This document shows positions 48,232 to 60,872 of a DNA stretch of 64,000 nucleotides, in pieces. The stretch covers positions 1,922,001-1,986,000 of the forward strand of contig NC_052395.1 of NCBI RefSeq assembly GCF_009389715.1. Direction: 5' to 3'. The notes under the pieces were generated by a model, which was not told the origin of the DNA, searched no databases, and saw only the letters and a list, made by a program, of their open reading frames with translations. This stretch comes from Phoenix dactylifera (lineage: Eukaryota > Streptophyta > Magnoliopsida > Arecales > Arecaceae). Position numbers and translations under genes: made by a program. Position 1 is the stretch's first letter; each line of letters opens with the position of its first letter.

Positions 48232-50016
48232 TGTTCGTCCTTTCCTGTCTAACTAAAAATATGCTAGACAGATCGTTGTTAGAACCGACGAACAAAGTTA
48301 AATTTAAATTTCTACTCTTACCTGTTCTACTCGAAGGATAGCGGTTGTAAGAGGTCGATCCACAGGGAGGCGATTGGAGTTGCATAAAAATTAGAACGTT
48401 CACTCGGATTCAAATCGATTTTTGAATGATTAAAGAAAAACATTATTTGAGGATGTTGATGGATTCTCTAGTCTACCGGAGAATATTTTTTTTAATTGAA
48501 ATTAACTAAAAGATAGGTATTTAAATTCGAAAAGCATTTATATATTTAACTAATCAAAGAAAAGCTTTAGCATAAATTAAAATGGATGAAACAAGAAGAT
48601 TGAAGTGAACACAATTTGCATAAAGGAAGATTTAATGTATTGCATTAAAAAGAACAATTAAAAGATTTCATAAAAAGAAAACAGAAATTAACTTGAATTT
48701 AGAACGGGGATTGCATGAAAGAAAATTGATGGATTTCATAAAACGAAAAAACTGATTACAAATAAAAATGGGAGATTAGAGGCCTAATACTCCTTCTACT
48801 TTGCAAATAAAACAAAAAAAAGAAAAACAAATCTCTTCTCTCTCTCTCCAAAAGAAACAGAGCTCCCCTGTTCTTGGACAAAACCAGCCGAGCTCCCTTC
48901 TTCTTCTTTTGGCCACCCTATTTATAGGCTGAGGATGCTTGGGATTCCAGGATCGCTCGCGGAAGGAAGGAGGCGCGATCCATGGAGCTCGGGCGCGGGA
49001 TGATTCACGGCTGATGCTTGGATCCCGGAACCGTTGCTGGAGGAGGACGCTGCTGTGAGCGGCTGGGACGTTGGCGTTGAATGCCGACGGCTGGAATGGA
49101 GGAGACGCGGGCTGAGGCGCAACGCATGGGCCGGCTGCAAGGCGGGGATGACGCGGACGTTGAGAGTTGGTGCTCGAAATCATTTGGAGGCTGCCGCGGG
49201 ATCTTGGGAAGACACCATTCACGGACGCATGATGCTGGGAGCTTGATCCGTGGAGGGGGTGATTCACAGGCTGTTGGCAGTGGGATTGCTTGGATGCTGT
49301 GAGGAGGTGATGACCCGTGGGCTGGTCGCTAGGATTCCGGGATGAAAGCGGAAGGGAGGAGACGCGCATGGGATTTGGGGGAGAATCACGGGCGGCTGAA
49401 GCGGCTTCTTGAAGGCCTGCGGGATCGCCGGAAGGAGTGCTTCACGGATGGAAGAAGATCCATCTTCTTCTTTGGCTCTCGGACGGATACGGGTATCCGT
49501 GATGAACGCGGACGGCGCTTGGTTTATTCTTTTTTTTCTCCCTTGCGCGGAATGAAGCTGGGTGCGGTGACGGGCTGGCAGCGATCGTGGGAAGGAGGGA
49601 GGAGCCGGGAGCTTTGTGATGCGTGCGGATGGCTGGGAGGATATGGGAGACATTCAAGTTCCATCCGATTAGTTCATATAGTATGATATGAAATTTTTGC
49701 TTGTAGACGGACGGGTCATCTATTCTGGCTGGAGGTCAAGTGCACATTCTCGACGGGTCACCCAGCACCTATATGGCAAATTTAGCTTTTCCCAAAATTA
49801 TTTTCCAAAGGCTCAAAAGAAATGGAAGCCGATTCGGACCCGAACCCGACTCGACCCGATTTGAAGTCAAATTTGTACTCAATGTGCATTTTATCTCTAA
49901 TTTATACTAATCTATGTTAAACCCAAATATAATATTAATCTAGTGAATTTATCATTATTAGTTAGCAATAACACTAATTTTAGTAACATGTAGGTCGCAC
50001 TTTTGTGCTCTCATCA
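48232..50016 (-). repeat. Inner Athila-like 5' LTR
   Basis: Partner of 38214-40003. The TATA-like CTATAAATAG on the minus strand is near 48918-48927, and the primer-binding site abuts its left edge. Confidence 0.9.
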
Positions 50017-50021
50017 AGAAG

Positions 50022-53000
50022 ATCTAAAAACAAAAAAATCATCCATGAAAACCTCTATGATCTTTTCAACAAAATCAGAGAAAATAGCCATCATGCAACG
50101 TTGGAATGTAGCAGGTGCATTACACAAACCAAAAGGCATTCTACGGAATGCAAAAAGTACCATAAAGATAAGTGAAGGTGGTCTTTTCTTGATCTTCGGA
50201 GGATATAGAAATCTGGTTATACCCTGAATAACCATCTAAAAAACAGTAATACGCATACCCAGCAAGTCTCTCAAGTACCTGATCAAGAAAAGGTAAAGGA
50301 AAATGATCCTTATGGGTAACACTATTAAGTTTCCTATAATCTATGCAGACTCTCCACCCAGTTACTGTCCTAGTGGGAATTAATTCATTATTTTTATTAT
50401 GGCACCACAGTCATCCCACCCTTTTTAGGCACTACCTGCACTGGACTAATCCATGAACTAACAGATATAGGATAAATAATCCCTGAATCTAACCATTTAA
50501 GAACTTCAGCCCTAACTACTTCTTTCCATGTTAGGATTTAACCGTCTCTGATTTTCAACAATAGGTTTATGGTTATTCCTCCATTAAATTCTATGCATAC
50601 ACAATGAAGGGCTAATTCCTCTAAGGTCTGATATAGTCCATCCTATGGCTTTTTTTCTCAATCTCAAAATACGTATCAATTTGTCAAGTTTGCTCATCAG
50701 ACAAAAGAAGCACTCACAATCATAGGCAAAGTATTATTCTCACCTAAAAATGCATGCATGAGATGTGAGGGTAATGGCTTCAACTCCAGAACTGGTGCTT
50801 GCACATTAGAACGGGGAGGGGGTGGCTTACCTTTGGCCGATATCCTCAAAATGAATACCTCTCTTCTTCGGCTTAGGACATATAGCCTCTAATGCACACG
50901 CCACTTTAGCAACCTCTAGATTATCATCTTTATTTGTCCCTGCACTCACTAAACCAGTCTCAAGAGGTTCTTTAGTAATTTTCAGCCCTAAAAATCTCTC
51001 TAGTCGACTCATCTACAACATCAACTCGAAAAACATGATCAGTAAAAGAAGGATATTTAGTAGCTTCAAATAAATTAAAACTCTACCTCTTCTTCACCAA
51101 CCTTCAAAGTCAACCTACCATTCTTAACATCTATGATAGCTCCAGCTGTGGCTAGAAAGGACCGGCCTAAAATGATAGGGCATCTCGGTGTCTTCTTCCA
51201 CTCCAAAATAATAAAATCAACTGGAATGATAAACTTCTTTACCTTGATCAGCACATTCTCAAAAACACCCAAAGGATAATTTGATCGATCGATCAACTAG
51301 CTGCAAAGAGATGGTAGTAGGCTTCAACTCCTTCAATCCAAGTTTTCTAAACACAAATAAAGGCATTAGTAAAATACTAGCACCTAAATCACACAAAGCT
51401 CTAGAAAAAAATCAACATCATCTATAGTACAAGGAATAGAAAAACTTCCTAGATCTCTTAGCTTTGGGTGGCAGGCTTATTCTGGATAATGGCACTGGCA
51501 TTCCTCCGTCAAGGCAATGGTCTCGAAATCGTCCAATTTTCTCTTCTTAGACATGATCTTCTTTAAAAATTTTGTATATGCAGGAATTTGTGCTAAGGCG
51601 TCTGCAAAAGGAATATTAATGTGAAGCTGCCGAAACACTTTCAAAAATTTCTCAAACTGTTTATCAATTTATTTCAACTTAAAGCCTTTGAGGGAAAAGG
51701 AATAGGAGGAACATAAGGTTCGACTGGTGGTAGTGGGGATGGTGTCTTGGCTAGGTCTTCAACTTTTTCACTGACCTTCTTGCTCACCTCTTCATAGTCC
51801 TACTTCATCACCAACTATAGTCTCACCACTTACCTGACCAAGTTGTCTTTACCACTTCTCAAGGTGACTGCCTTGCAATGCTCCTTCGGATTGACCTCTG
51901 GTCTTACTAGGCAAATTACCCTATCCACGAGAATTGATGGAATTGGCTAACTGTCCCAATTGCATCTCCACATTTCTATTGGAAACTCGCCAACTGGTAA
52001 CCTTTGCTTCCAATCTCTCAAATCTCTCTGAACTGGCATTGGCTAACTTCTCAATAGCTATCTCCCAAGACTGCTTATTTTCTGGTTGGAATGGTCTTGG
52101 TTGGAAACCAGGAGGATGGAGAGGTCTAGAACTGCTACCCTTGGTTACCTTGATCTTTCCATGAAAAGTTGGGATGATTCCTCCAGCCTTGGTTGTATGT
52201 ATTGGAATAAGGGTTGTTCTGCTGCTGCTGCCTGTTATAATTAGACACAAATTGAACCTGCATACAATCATAACTCATGTGAGCTCCTCCACAGCAATCA
52301 CAACTCAATACAGGACTAGAAATGGAATTCACATTATCCAGCTTACCGAACATTTTTACTAGAGAATCAACCTTGGCATTCAACATGTTTATGCCATCTA
52401 CATCATACATACCTGGAACTTTCTTAGGCATACCTCTTTCATTAGACCACTGATAATTGTTAGAGGTCATTTCTTCTAACAACTTATATGCCTCTTCTGT
52501 TGACTTACTCATTAAAGTACCTCCTACAGCTTGCATCTATGGTAATTCTGACTGAATGTGTTAATCAATTATAGAAAGTCTGTACAATCACCAGTCAGGA
52601 AGACCATGATGTGGACACTTCCTCTGCAAATCCTTAAACCTCTCCCAGGCTTTCATACAAAGATTCACCATCAAACTGAGCAAAACTGGTAATATCATTT
52701 CTAAAGTTTGGCAGTCTTACCTGGGAAAAAATACTTCTCAGAAAAAGTTTTGTGACAAGGCATTCCAGGTGGTGAAAGAGTTAGGCGCTTTGGAATTTAA
52801 CCAGGGCCTTGGCTTTAATGCCTTTAGAGAAAATAAAAAAAGTCGGAGTCGAATAGCATCATCACTAACTCCATTCAATCTTGATTGTATCACAAATCTC
52901 CAAGAAATTGGCAAGGTGTGCATGTGGATCCTCAACAGGTCCTCCACCAAACTGCTCCTGCTGCACCATCTGGATGAGACCAAGCTTAATCTCAAAAATT
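50022..53000 (-). other. Outer Athila-like gag, protease and first reverse-transcriptase part (fossil)
   Basis: The reverse-transcriptase piece has FGLCNAPATFQRCMMAIFSD and FMDDFFVF up to the inner insertion at 50021. The protease-type block has CPIILGRSFLATAGAIIDVK (51075-51296). Gag pieces lie at 51921-52995, with a CDCCGGAHMSYDC knuckle near 52290. Confidence 0.85.
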
Positions 53001-53334
53001 ATTAGCATTGACTGTAGGTCTCACCAATACTGGATTGAGCACCATTGACATTCGGCACGGCATAGTCACTCAACAACCTTTTATTCTGGGTTATTTTGGT
53101 TATCTGCCATTGCTACTACTTGTTTTGCTTTAGCTCTAATCTTTATTGTTTCCTTAATGCTTGTAGGGTTCTCTCAATTTCTGGATCAAAAGGCTCAATT
53201 AGCTCACAGTTTCGTGGCATACACAAAATACAGAAAACGTAAATTAACAAAAAGAATAAAACAGTCTAAATTAATGCAGAAATTATTTGTATTGATATTA
53301 AAAACAATCCTCCCCGGCAACGGCGCCAAAAACT

Positions 53335-54890
53335 TAATAGTCCCTATCCTCTACCACAAGTGCATGGATCATGACAAGTAGAATAGGACAAAAGAGTATC
53401 GTTACCAAAGGAGGCGATTCAAGTACCAATTTATAAATTTTCTATATTATTTAGACGACCCCAAATTGATGTGACTGATTGTAATTTCTTGATCTGAAAA
53501 ATCAAATATGAAGGGTTCCTAGGGCTTGGATTTCATCAATTGAATTCCTTCAATGAATTTAAATCTGATTGTTAATATTCTGCTAATTACAATGACCGAA
53601 TCCCTTTTTTTATGTGATATCCTCTTTCAAGGCATAACACCTATACCTATATTAATCCTATGTCTACTTTCGTGATCATAGAAATTAATATAAATTCATT
53701 ATGATCTGTGAAATTCTTGATTGTAGGTCACAAGGGTGTGCATTTATTTCTAAACTACACCACCAATGTTTGATAAATTTACCAACTAATATTGAACTTC
53801 AACTTTCGTTACTTCATTCAACATCTTAAGCATGTAATTCATGGCAGTTAAATTGCAAAGAATGAAAATCGAAATCATCAAATTGCAATTAACAAAAGAT
53901 ATTCAATACAACCAGACTCAATTCATATCAAAAATTCAATGACTACGTCCTAGCCCTAGGATAAGAAAACTAGCAAATCATAACTAATAAATCAATCCAA
54001 TTATTCTCAAACATAATTCGCATTCAACATTCTTAATAACAATTTAGCAAATAAAAAAATAAAATATATATATAAGAGAAAGGAAAAGAATTTTGTATTT
54101 GCAAAAATCCTCCGTTCCGTTCTTTCTCCTACAATTCCAGCTTTTTCTTCCTCTTGGGAATTTCTAGCTTTTTCCTCCTCTCGAAATTTCAGATTTTCTG
54201 CGTTTTTTTTTTTATCTGCTTGTCCTCCTCTTCGTATATGCTGGCCCCCTCCTCTTCTCGGAATTTCCTTTTTTTTGAATTTTAAAGCAGATTTCCTCCC
54301 TATCTGCTAGCTGAAATCCGGAATTCTAGGCTGATTTTTAGACTCAACTCCCAGCTGGATTGAGAGCACCAAAACGATATACTTTGGATTTGGACCTTTC
54401 ACAAAAGTTTTAGATCTAATTCTCAGCTTTCCAACGCACCTGGGTTTGCATTATTCTTACTTATATAACTCCAGATACAAGCTGAAAACCGAAAATAGGG
54501 TTTGGGGCCGTAGTAAAATTCTGGACAGATTCGGACTTCTCCGTTTCAGCTAAGTTTTGGACTTCAAAACGGCAGAACTTGATTTTGTGATCTTCATAAA
54601 AGTTTTAGGTCTATGTCTTATCTTCCAGCAAGCTAAAACACATATATAACGGAGGTCTGTAGCTCCAGTTAGAATCTAAAAACCGAACAGTATTCCTGTG
54701 TTGACTAGACCAGCCCAATTTCAAACCGAATTCAATAATTAAAACACCTGCAAAATACCAAGAAATTTCAAGAATTAAATAAAATATAAAAGACACCTAA
54801 ATTCCTAGACAAATGAGCTAAGAACATACAAAACACTCTAAAACAAAATAATTAAGACTAAGAAAATGTGTGAAATAAATTCTCACATCA
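53335..54890 (-). repeat. Outer Athila-like 5' LTR
   Basis: 1556 bp, paired with 33209-34764. By eye the pair shows more small differences than the inner Athila pair, so the outer element is older. Confidence 0.88.
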
Positions 54891-54895
54891 ATAAC

Positions 54896-55242
54896 TCAAA
54901 GAAGCAACATGAGATGATGCAAATCAGAGTATTCAAATGTCAACATAATAAACAAGATGATTGTTACTACTTACCAGCATAAGCTAATCATGGGTATTAA
55001 TATCAATAACAGTTTTCGTAATCTTCAACCTTGTAATTTTGTATGAGGAGGTGGAACATCTACAAATGAAAAAAAATACGAAATTAAAATCTCAAGTTTT
55101 TAAGCACTAGTACAAACTGGTACATCATAAAATTTATGAATGTTGTAGAAATTGAACCTGCAAGATGAGGCAAGCTATCTCGAAGCCAATCTTGTGTGCA
55201 TATCAATACCTAATCGTATTCGGAGATAGACTGCTATGAAAA
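54896..55242. other. hAT internal DNA downstream of the transposase region
   Basis: AT-rich DNA between the outer Athila insertion and the hAT dimerisation block. It likely includes the 3' end of the old transposase transcript. No other feature was seen. Confidence 0.5.
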
Positions 55243-56984
55243 TCATCCAAAACGCCTACCAGCAGTGCTGAAGGCAGACTCAGATGCAACGATAGAAACG
55301 GAAATTTGCCAAAATATTACGTACCATCCTAGACAATATTGGATATTTTGATTCATGAATTTCCAATACTGTAGAATGTCAAAATTTTGATCTTCTAATG
55401 GATGAACCTGCTCCAAAAAATTAAATGGCAAGTCATTTTTTATTAGAATTGTTGACTAATATTTTTAATGTAAGCATCCAAATTAGAGATCGTAAAATAC
55501 CTTCTCTTCCAAATAGATCTCTAATTCTGACTTGGATGGTTGGGTAACTTGTACTCCATGGATGAATTCTTTATAGCCATGCATAAAATGATTCTCATCT
55601 CTTCTACCTGGGATGTGGACACCCTCTCATCCACTTGAACAAGAGAGACATTTGTGCCATTATGAAATTGCATAATTATCATAAAAAGTTTGAAGAATAT
55701 CGTGCACTTTGTTGATCTCAAATGAAGCACGATCACCATTACCATGGATTGTCTGAAAGCAATAAATAATAAGATTCATCTTATATCTTGGATCAAGAAC
55801 AACCCCTACAGCAAGAAATGTGAGAGCATTCCTTCAATACTTGTCAAATTTTTTCTTGCATCTTTAAAGCCATCATCATCATAACTGCATTTGAACTCCT
55901 AGAGCTTTCAATCAAGAGCATATTGATTCTCCAAATTTCATAGAAATACAAAGTTGCAGTTGGATTTTTTATTTGTGAAAAAACTTCAGTTATAAGATGA
56001 AAAACCTTTAAGAAGTTACAAATAATGATGCCTTAAGACCAATCTTCCTCAGTTGGTGCATTTTCAAAATTAGGATTTCGGGCCACAAGTCGCATAAATA
56101 CATCCTTGAATTCTATAACATCATTTAACATGAGATACGTAGAATTCCAACGAGTAAGTACATCTATGCATATCCTTTTCTTACCATTCATCTTCAACTA
56201 TTTCACAATTCCCATAAACAATTCCAACCTTCCTTGAGATGATTTTATATATTTAACAGCCTCGCGGATCCTATGAATAGCACCCTCCACTACCTTCAAC
56301 CCATCCTTCACAATCATATTAAGAATATGTGCACAGCAACGCACATGAAAAAATTTACCATCCAAAAGTAAATCTTTTCTAAATTATTTTTGAAGTTCTG
56401 TTGCTACAACTGTATTTGCTGACAAATTATCAAGAATGATTGAACCCAACCTTTTCTCAATATTCCAAGATAAATATAGTTAGCTATAGCATCACTAATG
56501 ACTAAGCCCGTATGTGGTGAAGGAACCAACTTAAAATTGATAATATGCTTTTTCAGTTTCCAATCATTAGTGATGTAATGTGCAGTGAGACACATATATC
56601 CCAATGTTTGATTTGATGTCCACATGTCCGATGTTAAGCTGATTCTTCCATAGTTCGTCTTGAACAAATCTTCAAGTCTTCGTTTTCCTTTTCACAAGTT
56701 TTAAAGCAATCAAAAAACAATGTTGTCCTTGAAACAATATGAAATTCTGGTCTAAGGTTCCTAATGAACATCTAAAAGTCTGGATGTTCAACTATTGTAA
56801 ATGGCATCTCTTGTAGAATTACCATCCTTGCAAGGTCCTCACGACTTCTTTCCTGATCAAATGAATAGGGAACTGATTCGTTCAACGGAACACCATCTTT
56901 TGAAGTCACAGTGCCTATAATATTTTTATTTCTTATCATGATATTTTTTTGCCTTACAAATATTTGTATGCTTATGAAGATGAC
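55243..56984 (-). pseudogene. hAT transposase remnant: catalytic core and hATC dimerisation block
   Basis: Minus-strand remnants of a RICESLEEPER/Ac-type transposase. The N-terminal side starts with SHLHKHTNICK, the end of the BED finger, just left of the solo LTR. At 56404-56667 is GRISLTSDMWTSNQTLGYMC with LTAHYITNDWKLKKHIINFK, the core containing the first catalytic Asp region. After it come weak traces of the insertion domain. At 55243-55431 is the C-terminal hATC block (DILQYWK and IVASESAFSTAGRRF). Many stops and shifts lie between these blocks, so no functional protein is encoded. Confidence 0.88.
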
Positions 56985-57134
56985 TGATAAGTACTAAATA
57001 ATGCATAAATAAACCTCTTTCTCATAGCACTTATCATCATTTTAATGCACATATTTTATATTTAAACATGAGAAAATATGTTCCCTTTCATCATTGCATT
57101 TAATAAAGTGTTAAAAGTAATTCAAGTTTGATTC

Positions 57135-57166
<32 letters not shown>

Positions 57167-59264
57167 GATCGAGTCTAATATATGCAGGTCAAGTCAAATT
57201 CATTTTGGATGATCCGTAAACCCAAGTCGTATGCACCCCGCAAATCAGATCCTCTCATATTCTGATTCGGCCATTCATCCCAACTCCCCTATATCTTTCT
57301 TAATATTCGGTTCAACATGGTTGTCCCGAATTCATGCATTTTCTCCCCCTGCTCCGCGTTGAATCCCACGTCCACGAATAAACTCCTCTGCTTCACACCC
57401 CCAGCCGTTCAACCCGCCTTCCGGATTTTCTCAACGCCTCAACCTCCTAAACCAATCCAGCTGTCCGCCCTCCCTCTTGTTCACACATCATATCTCAACA
57501 TCCACGGTCTCCCCCTGCTTCGGAATAGAGCCCGGATTTTCCCAGCAAATCCAAGCATCCGCAGGCCAACCCGCCCGCGGTTCATTTCCACCTCTCCGTG
57601 ATCCCCTTCTTTCGAATTTCCCCCATTCGCGATAGCCTTCAACCACCCATGGATAAGTCCCGGCTGTTTGCATGTGATTCTCCACGTCTGTTCTTCAAGC
57701 GTAATCCATCTTTGCTCTACGTCCTAGTTGTTTCTTCCGTTCTTAGCAGCTCAACCTTCCATGATCAAATCTCCAAACGTCCTTCCCACGATGCATGCCG
57801 AGTGATCACTTCTTCCATGCGTCTTCGCATCTATTCTTCAGCGTGATTCTTCCGTATCCCGTGGCCAGCCAAATCCCAGCACCTCATCCACAGACGTAAT
57901 CCATCCTTATCCAACAACCGCTTATGATCTCCCATGTCCAACGAACAGAACCAAGTCCCAAGCTTCCCTCTCATTTGCGTCCCGTTATGGATTTCCTCCC
58001 AACCATCTCTCAGCCATCCGAGATCCTCTCCACATCCGCCTCCATGTTGAAGCACTATTAGTTCTTCCCACGGATTCCTCCCAGCAAATCTAAGCTTCCG
58101 CATGCACCCAAGATTTCACAGAAACAGAACAAAGCCGCTTCCACCCGTGAAGGATTGCTCCCAGCTCATCTTCTCTTCTCCCGGATTCCTCATAGCCTCC
58201 TTCATCCATGGGATAAGCTCCAATCCAGCTGCAGTCGCATCCATTCTGGGATACGATCGAGTTCAGCCATCCACATATGAAGTCTCGCTTCCAAGCTCCT
58301 TCCACGTTAATCCTTATTCCCCTGCTTCAGCGGAACAGAGTCCGAGTCTTCATCGATCGAGCCATCCTGCGTCGTACACGTCCTACGCAACATCCCATGC
58401 ACACGTCTCCCTCCTTCCACCGAATCCCAGCAGCCTGGATTTTGAAGATATCCTCTGGTTAAAGTCTTGAATGAAATCGTGAAGGAGAATGGGCTATAAA
58501 AAGGCCATCAGCCTTTGACTTAGGGGGGCATCGAATGAAGTGAGTAGCCAGAGCTCCCTCTGTTATCACGCCATCTTCTTCTTCTCCTCTCTCACGCCAC
58601 CTCCTCCCTCGAAAGAAGTCAGTCATGCTGTCTTCATCCTCTTGCGCTGCTTCCGTCCACCACTGCATGGAAGCCTAAGCTCTTCACTAGGGCAGGATGA
58701 CGCCCTAACAAAGGCGATAATGGTTCTTGTATTTTTGTTATTTGTTCTTGGAATTGTATGAACTTAGTTGATCTTATTGAATATCCTTTTACCCTCATAC
58801 TCAGGTTATGTGATTTTAAGTATGATGTTTATACCATTGTTCTTCATGATCACTAAGTAAAGATAAATAGTTCATACTTAAGGAAGATGCGGTGTGCTGC
58901 CACTTTAGATTAGGGTAGACATCATATGCCAACTGAAGATGAATTATTTCTAAATTACTTTTGGTGAACTTTTAATTGAATGCTTATAAGGCTTGTAGCC
59001 AGTTTGGCATGTTAATCCAAGAACGAATTAAAATACAATTAATCTTTGTTCCTATATTAGTGGTGAATTCCTTGCTCTAGGTTCTTTTATTCATATCATT
59101 TTGCATCTCTTATTAAGTTGCTTAGTTCAATAGTCTTCACAAACTCTCTTTTTTTAAAAAATATTTCTACGAAAATAATCGTACCCCAATCCCTGTGCAT
59201 CAATACCCGTAATCACTATCTTACAAGATACGTGCTATTGCGTGGTCTTTAAAATTGACCATCA
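56985..59264 (+). mobile_element. Solo LTR (2.28 kb) inserted in the hAT transposase
   Basis: It starts TGATAAGTACTAAATAATGC and ends AAAATTGACCATCA, with a perfect 5-bp duplication ATGAC at 56980-56984 and 59265-59269. A TATA-like CTATAAAAAG lies at about 58495-58504. The stretch CCCCAATCCCTGTGCATCAATACCCGTAATC near its end is typical of plant Gypsy LTRs. The GC-rich part (57330-58480) contains repeated CCAGCAAATCYAAGC-type words. No internal region is present, which implies LTR-LTR recombination. It falls within the codons of the transposase BED finger. Confidence 0.85.
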
Positions 59265-59506
59265 ATGACTTGTCCCATTTTTGGATTAGCTGAAAAAATA
59301 AAATGACAATAATTGCATCTAGCCTTGTCTTTTTGGTTTTGTACCTCACAATAGTGATTCCATATCTCCGATCTCTTTTTTTTGTTTGTTTTAGAGCTAT
59401 CTGTATTAGAAGGCTCTACAGCTTGAGAACTACTACAACAAAGTATACTTGAAACTTCAGCCATATTTTCATTGCTATCCATCGTAGACATTAATCTATT
59501 TTGCAT
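59265..59506 (-). pseudogene. hAT transposase remnant: N-terminus and BED zinc finger
   Basis: Starts near MDSNENMAEVSS, then a Ser-rich stretch, KKKRSEIWNHYCEV and CNYCHFIFSANPKMG, the Cys pair of a BED-type finger. The matching SHLHKHTNIC half lies at the far side of the solo LTR, immediately left of 56980. At the target-site junction one base seems to be missing relative to the expected G-T-S-H-L reading, so the frame was probably already lost or shifted there. It belongs with the catalytic remnant at 55243-56984. Confidence 0.85.
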
Positions 59507-60872
59507 AGAATTAATAAAAACGTATGAGCATAAAATGCAACTTTATAGATGCATATAATCTAAGATTTATAATGTCTATCATATTACTGCATGCATAAAA
59601 AAGTCATGACCAGTTTATCTACAAAATTTAAGCTATGAACAACATTTCAGCATTCTTGAAAGCTGAAGTAAATAACATGTCATGTACTTAAGTGTTCAAA
59701 ATTACTGACACTACAGACTTCATATAACTAAAGCGTACTTCATATAACTAAAGCATCTTTTAAAATAGTTATAAAATGGAGGTAAATATGATTACTAAAG
59801 CACTAAGAAACTTAAAATATAGTGCACCTAAAAATGAAGACCAGGTGAGAACCAAAATGATACTCGGCAAGCCCATGTAGTAACAATCACTCTGATTCTT
59901 TCAATTAATTCAGTAAATCATTATCTTCCCTCAAAGATACTCGTACTGTTTCGTTGAGATAATCCCATATTCAGCACTGTTGCACTAGTTCAATCCAAAC
60001 CTCAAGTTCGGCCTCGTTGCCTTATTACAAGACAAGCCCCCCCTCCCGGAACCTCCTCCAGGCCTATGCTAAAAAAAACTACAGAGGAGGGACATACCTT
60101 GGGACGCTGAAGAATGGGGAGAGGGAGATCCGCGGAATGGAGAAATGGAAGTCGGGAGATCTAGGGCACCGCTGCATCGAGCACAGAAGCGGTCTTCTCT
60201 TCTCCACCGCCGCAGCTCAAGATCTACTTACCCATTATCATAATAGAACAAGAATAGCATTAGCAAAATATTCTAGGAACGATCTGCAAGATATCAGGAT
60301 GAAAAATATAGAGAGTAAAGAGGCCCGGACAAAGGAGACCAGCACCTGGTACAGCAAGGTCCTTGGGACATCGAAGAATGGAGAGGAGGCCGAGAGAGAG
60401 ATCCACGGAATGGGGAGCCAGAAGTTGGGCACGACCGCACGGCAACGGTCTACTCTTCTCCGCCGTTGCAGCTCAAGATCTAGGGCATAGGGCACCTAGG
60501 CACGACCGCACGGGATCGAAAAAGAGAGGAAGGCGCTCAAGATCTAGGGCACCTGGGCTGCTGGGCATGGCCGCACGGGATCGAAAAAGATAGGAAGGCT
60601 AGAAGACGCTCAAGATCTAGGGCATGGGCCACACGGGATCGAAAAAGAGAGGAAGGCCGAAGGCCATGAAGGTAGGAATAGAGCTTTATATAGCAACGGG
60701 TCGGGTCGGATCCCAGGTCAAGATTGGGTGGACCCGATCCCGACCTGAAAAATAGATCGGGTCTAAATTTAGGACCCGACCCGACCCTGCGGGTCCTAAA
60801 ATTCGGGTTCGGGTTGGATCTAAAGCGGGTCGGGTCAGGTCCCGGGTCGGATCTGATCCATTTGCAGCCCTA
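59507..60872. repeat. hAT right subterminal region with tandem repeats and terminus
   Basis: Upstream region of the transposase. At about 60110-60480 two diverged copies of a GC-rich block share CTTGGGACRYYGAAGAATGG and CTTCTCCRCCG. At 60468-60660 a unit of about 65 bp recurs roughly three times (GCTCAAGATCTAGGGC, then CACGGGATCGAAAAAGA, then AGGAAGGC). From 60690 to the end GGGTCGG words lead to CCATTTGCAGCCCTA. Confidence 0.8.

Larger units (their letters stand above)
38214..50016 (-). mobile_element. Gypsy LTR retrotransposon, Athila-like (inner copy, nested)
   Basis: Inserted in the reverse-transcriptase region of the outer Athila element, with target duplication AGAAG at 38209-38213 and 50017-50021. 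The 5' LTR is 48232-50016 and the 3' LTR 38214-40003 (about 1.79 kb each), TGATGAGAGC...GGACGAACA on the minus strand. The tRNA-Asp type primer-binding site (TTTTGGCGCCGTTGCCGGGGA) is beside the 5' LTR, and a G-rich polypurine tract lies at 40004-40016. Parts from right to left are gag (45300-46993), protease (44482-44810), reverse transcriptase (43433-44128), RNase H (42700-43167) and integrase (41440-42523). LTRs look about 98% alike by eye, so this is the younger Athila copy. It is broken in several places. Confidence 0.92.
33209..54890 (-). mobile_element. Gypsy LTR retrotransposon, Athila-like (outer copy)
   Basis: Minus-strand element. The 5' LTR is 53335-54890 and the 3' LTR 33209-34764, each 1556 bp, with target duplication ATAAC at 33204-33208 and 54891-54895. 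The primer-binding site TGGCGCCGTTGCCGGGGA (53310-53328 region) matches the tRNA-Asp type used by Athila/Tat elements. A polypurine tract (AAGTTTGGGGGTATT on the minus strand) abuts the 3' LTR at 34765-34779. Parts from right to left are gag (about 51900-53000), protease (about 51075-51296) and the first part of reverse transcriptase (about 50022-50560). These are interrupted by the inner Athila element, then come the rest of reverse transcriptase, RNase H and integrase (36079-38213). Its LTRs differ more than those of the inner element, as expected. It is broken in several places. Without the insert it is about 9.9 kb. Confidence 0.9.
19388..60872 (-). mobile_element. hAT DNA transposon, expanded to 41.5 kb by nested insertions
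   Basis: The left end starts TAGGGCTGCAAATGG (19388). The right end finishes CCATTTGCAGCCCTA (60872), a perfect 15-bp terminal inverted repeat. The flanking 8 bp are identical, GATATAAC at 19380-19387 and 60873-60880, the duplication length expected for hAT. Both subterminal regions are full of GGGTCGG/CCGACCC words. Transposase remnants lie on the minus strand at the right (BED finger at 59265-59506; catalytic and dimerisation parts at 55243-56984). The left part carries exons of an isocitrate dehydrogenase gene. Subtracting the SIRE element, the Athila pair and the solo LTR, each with one target copy, leaves about 5.74 kb. The transposase has many stops and shifts, so the element is not autonomous. 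Confidence 0.9.

Noticed and set aside
57317-58761. GC-rich open frames on both strands that could suggest a gene in the hAT interior
   Set aside because: They lie wholly inside the solo LTR 56985-59264 and have no domain signature.
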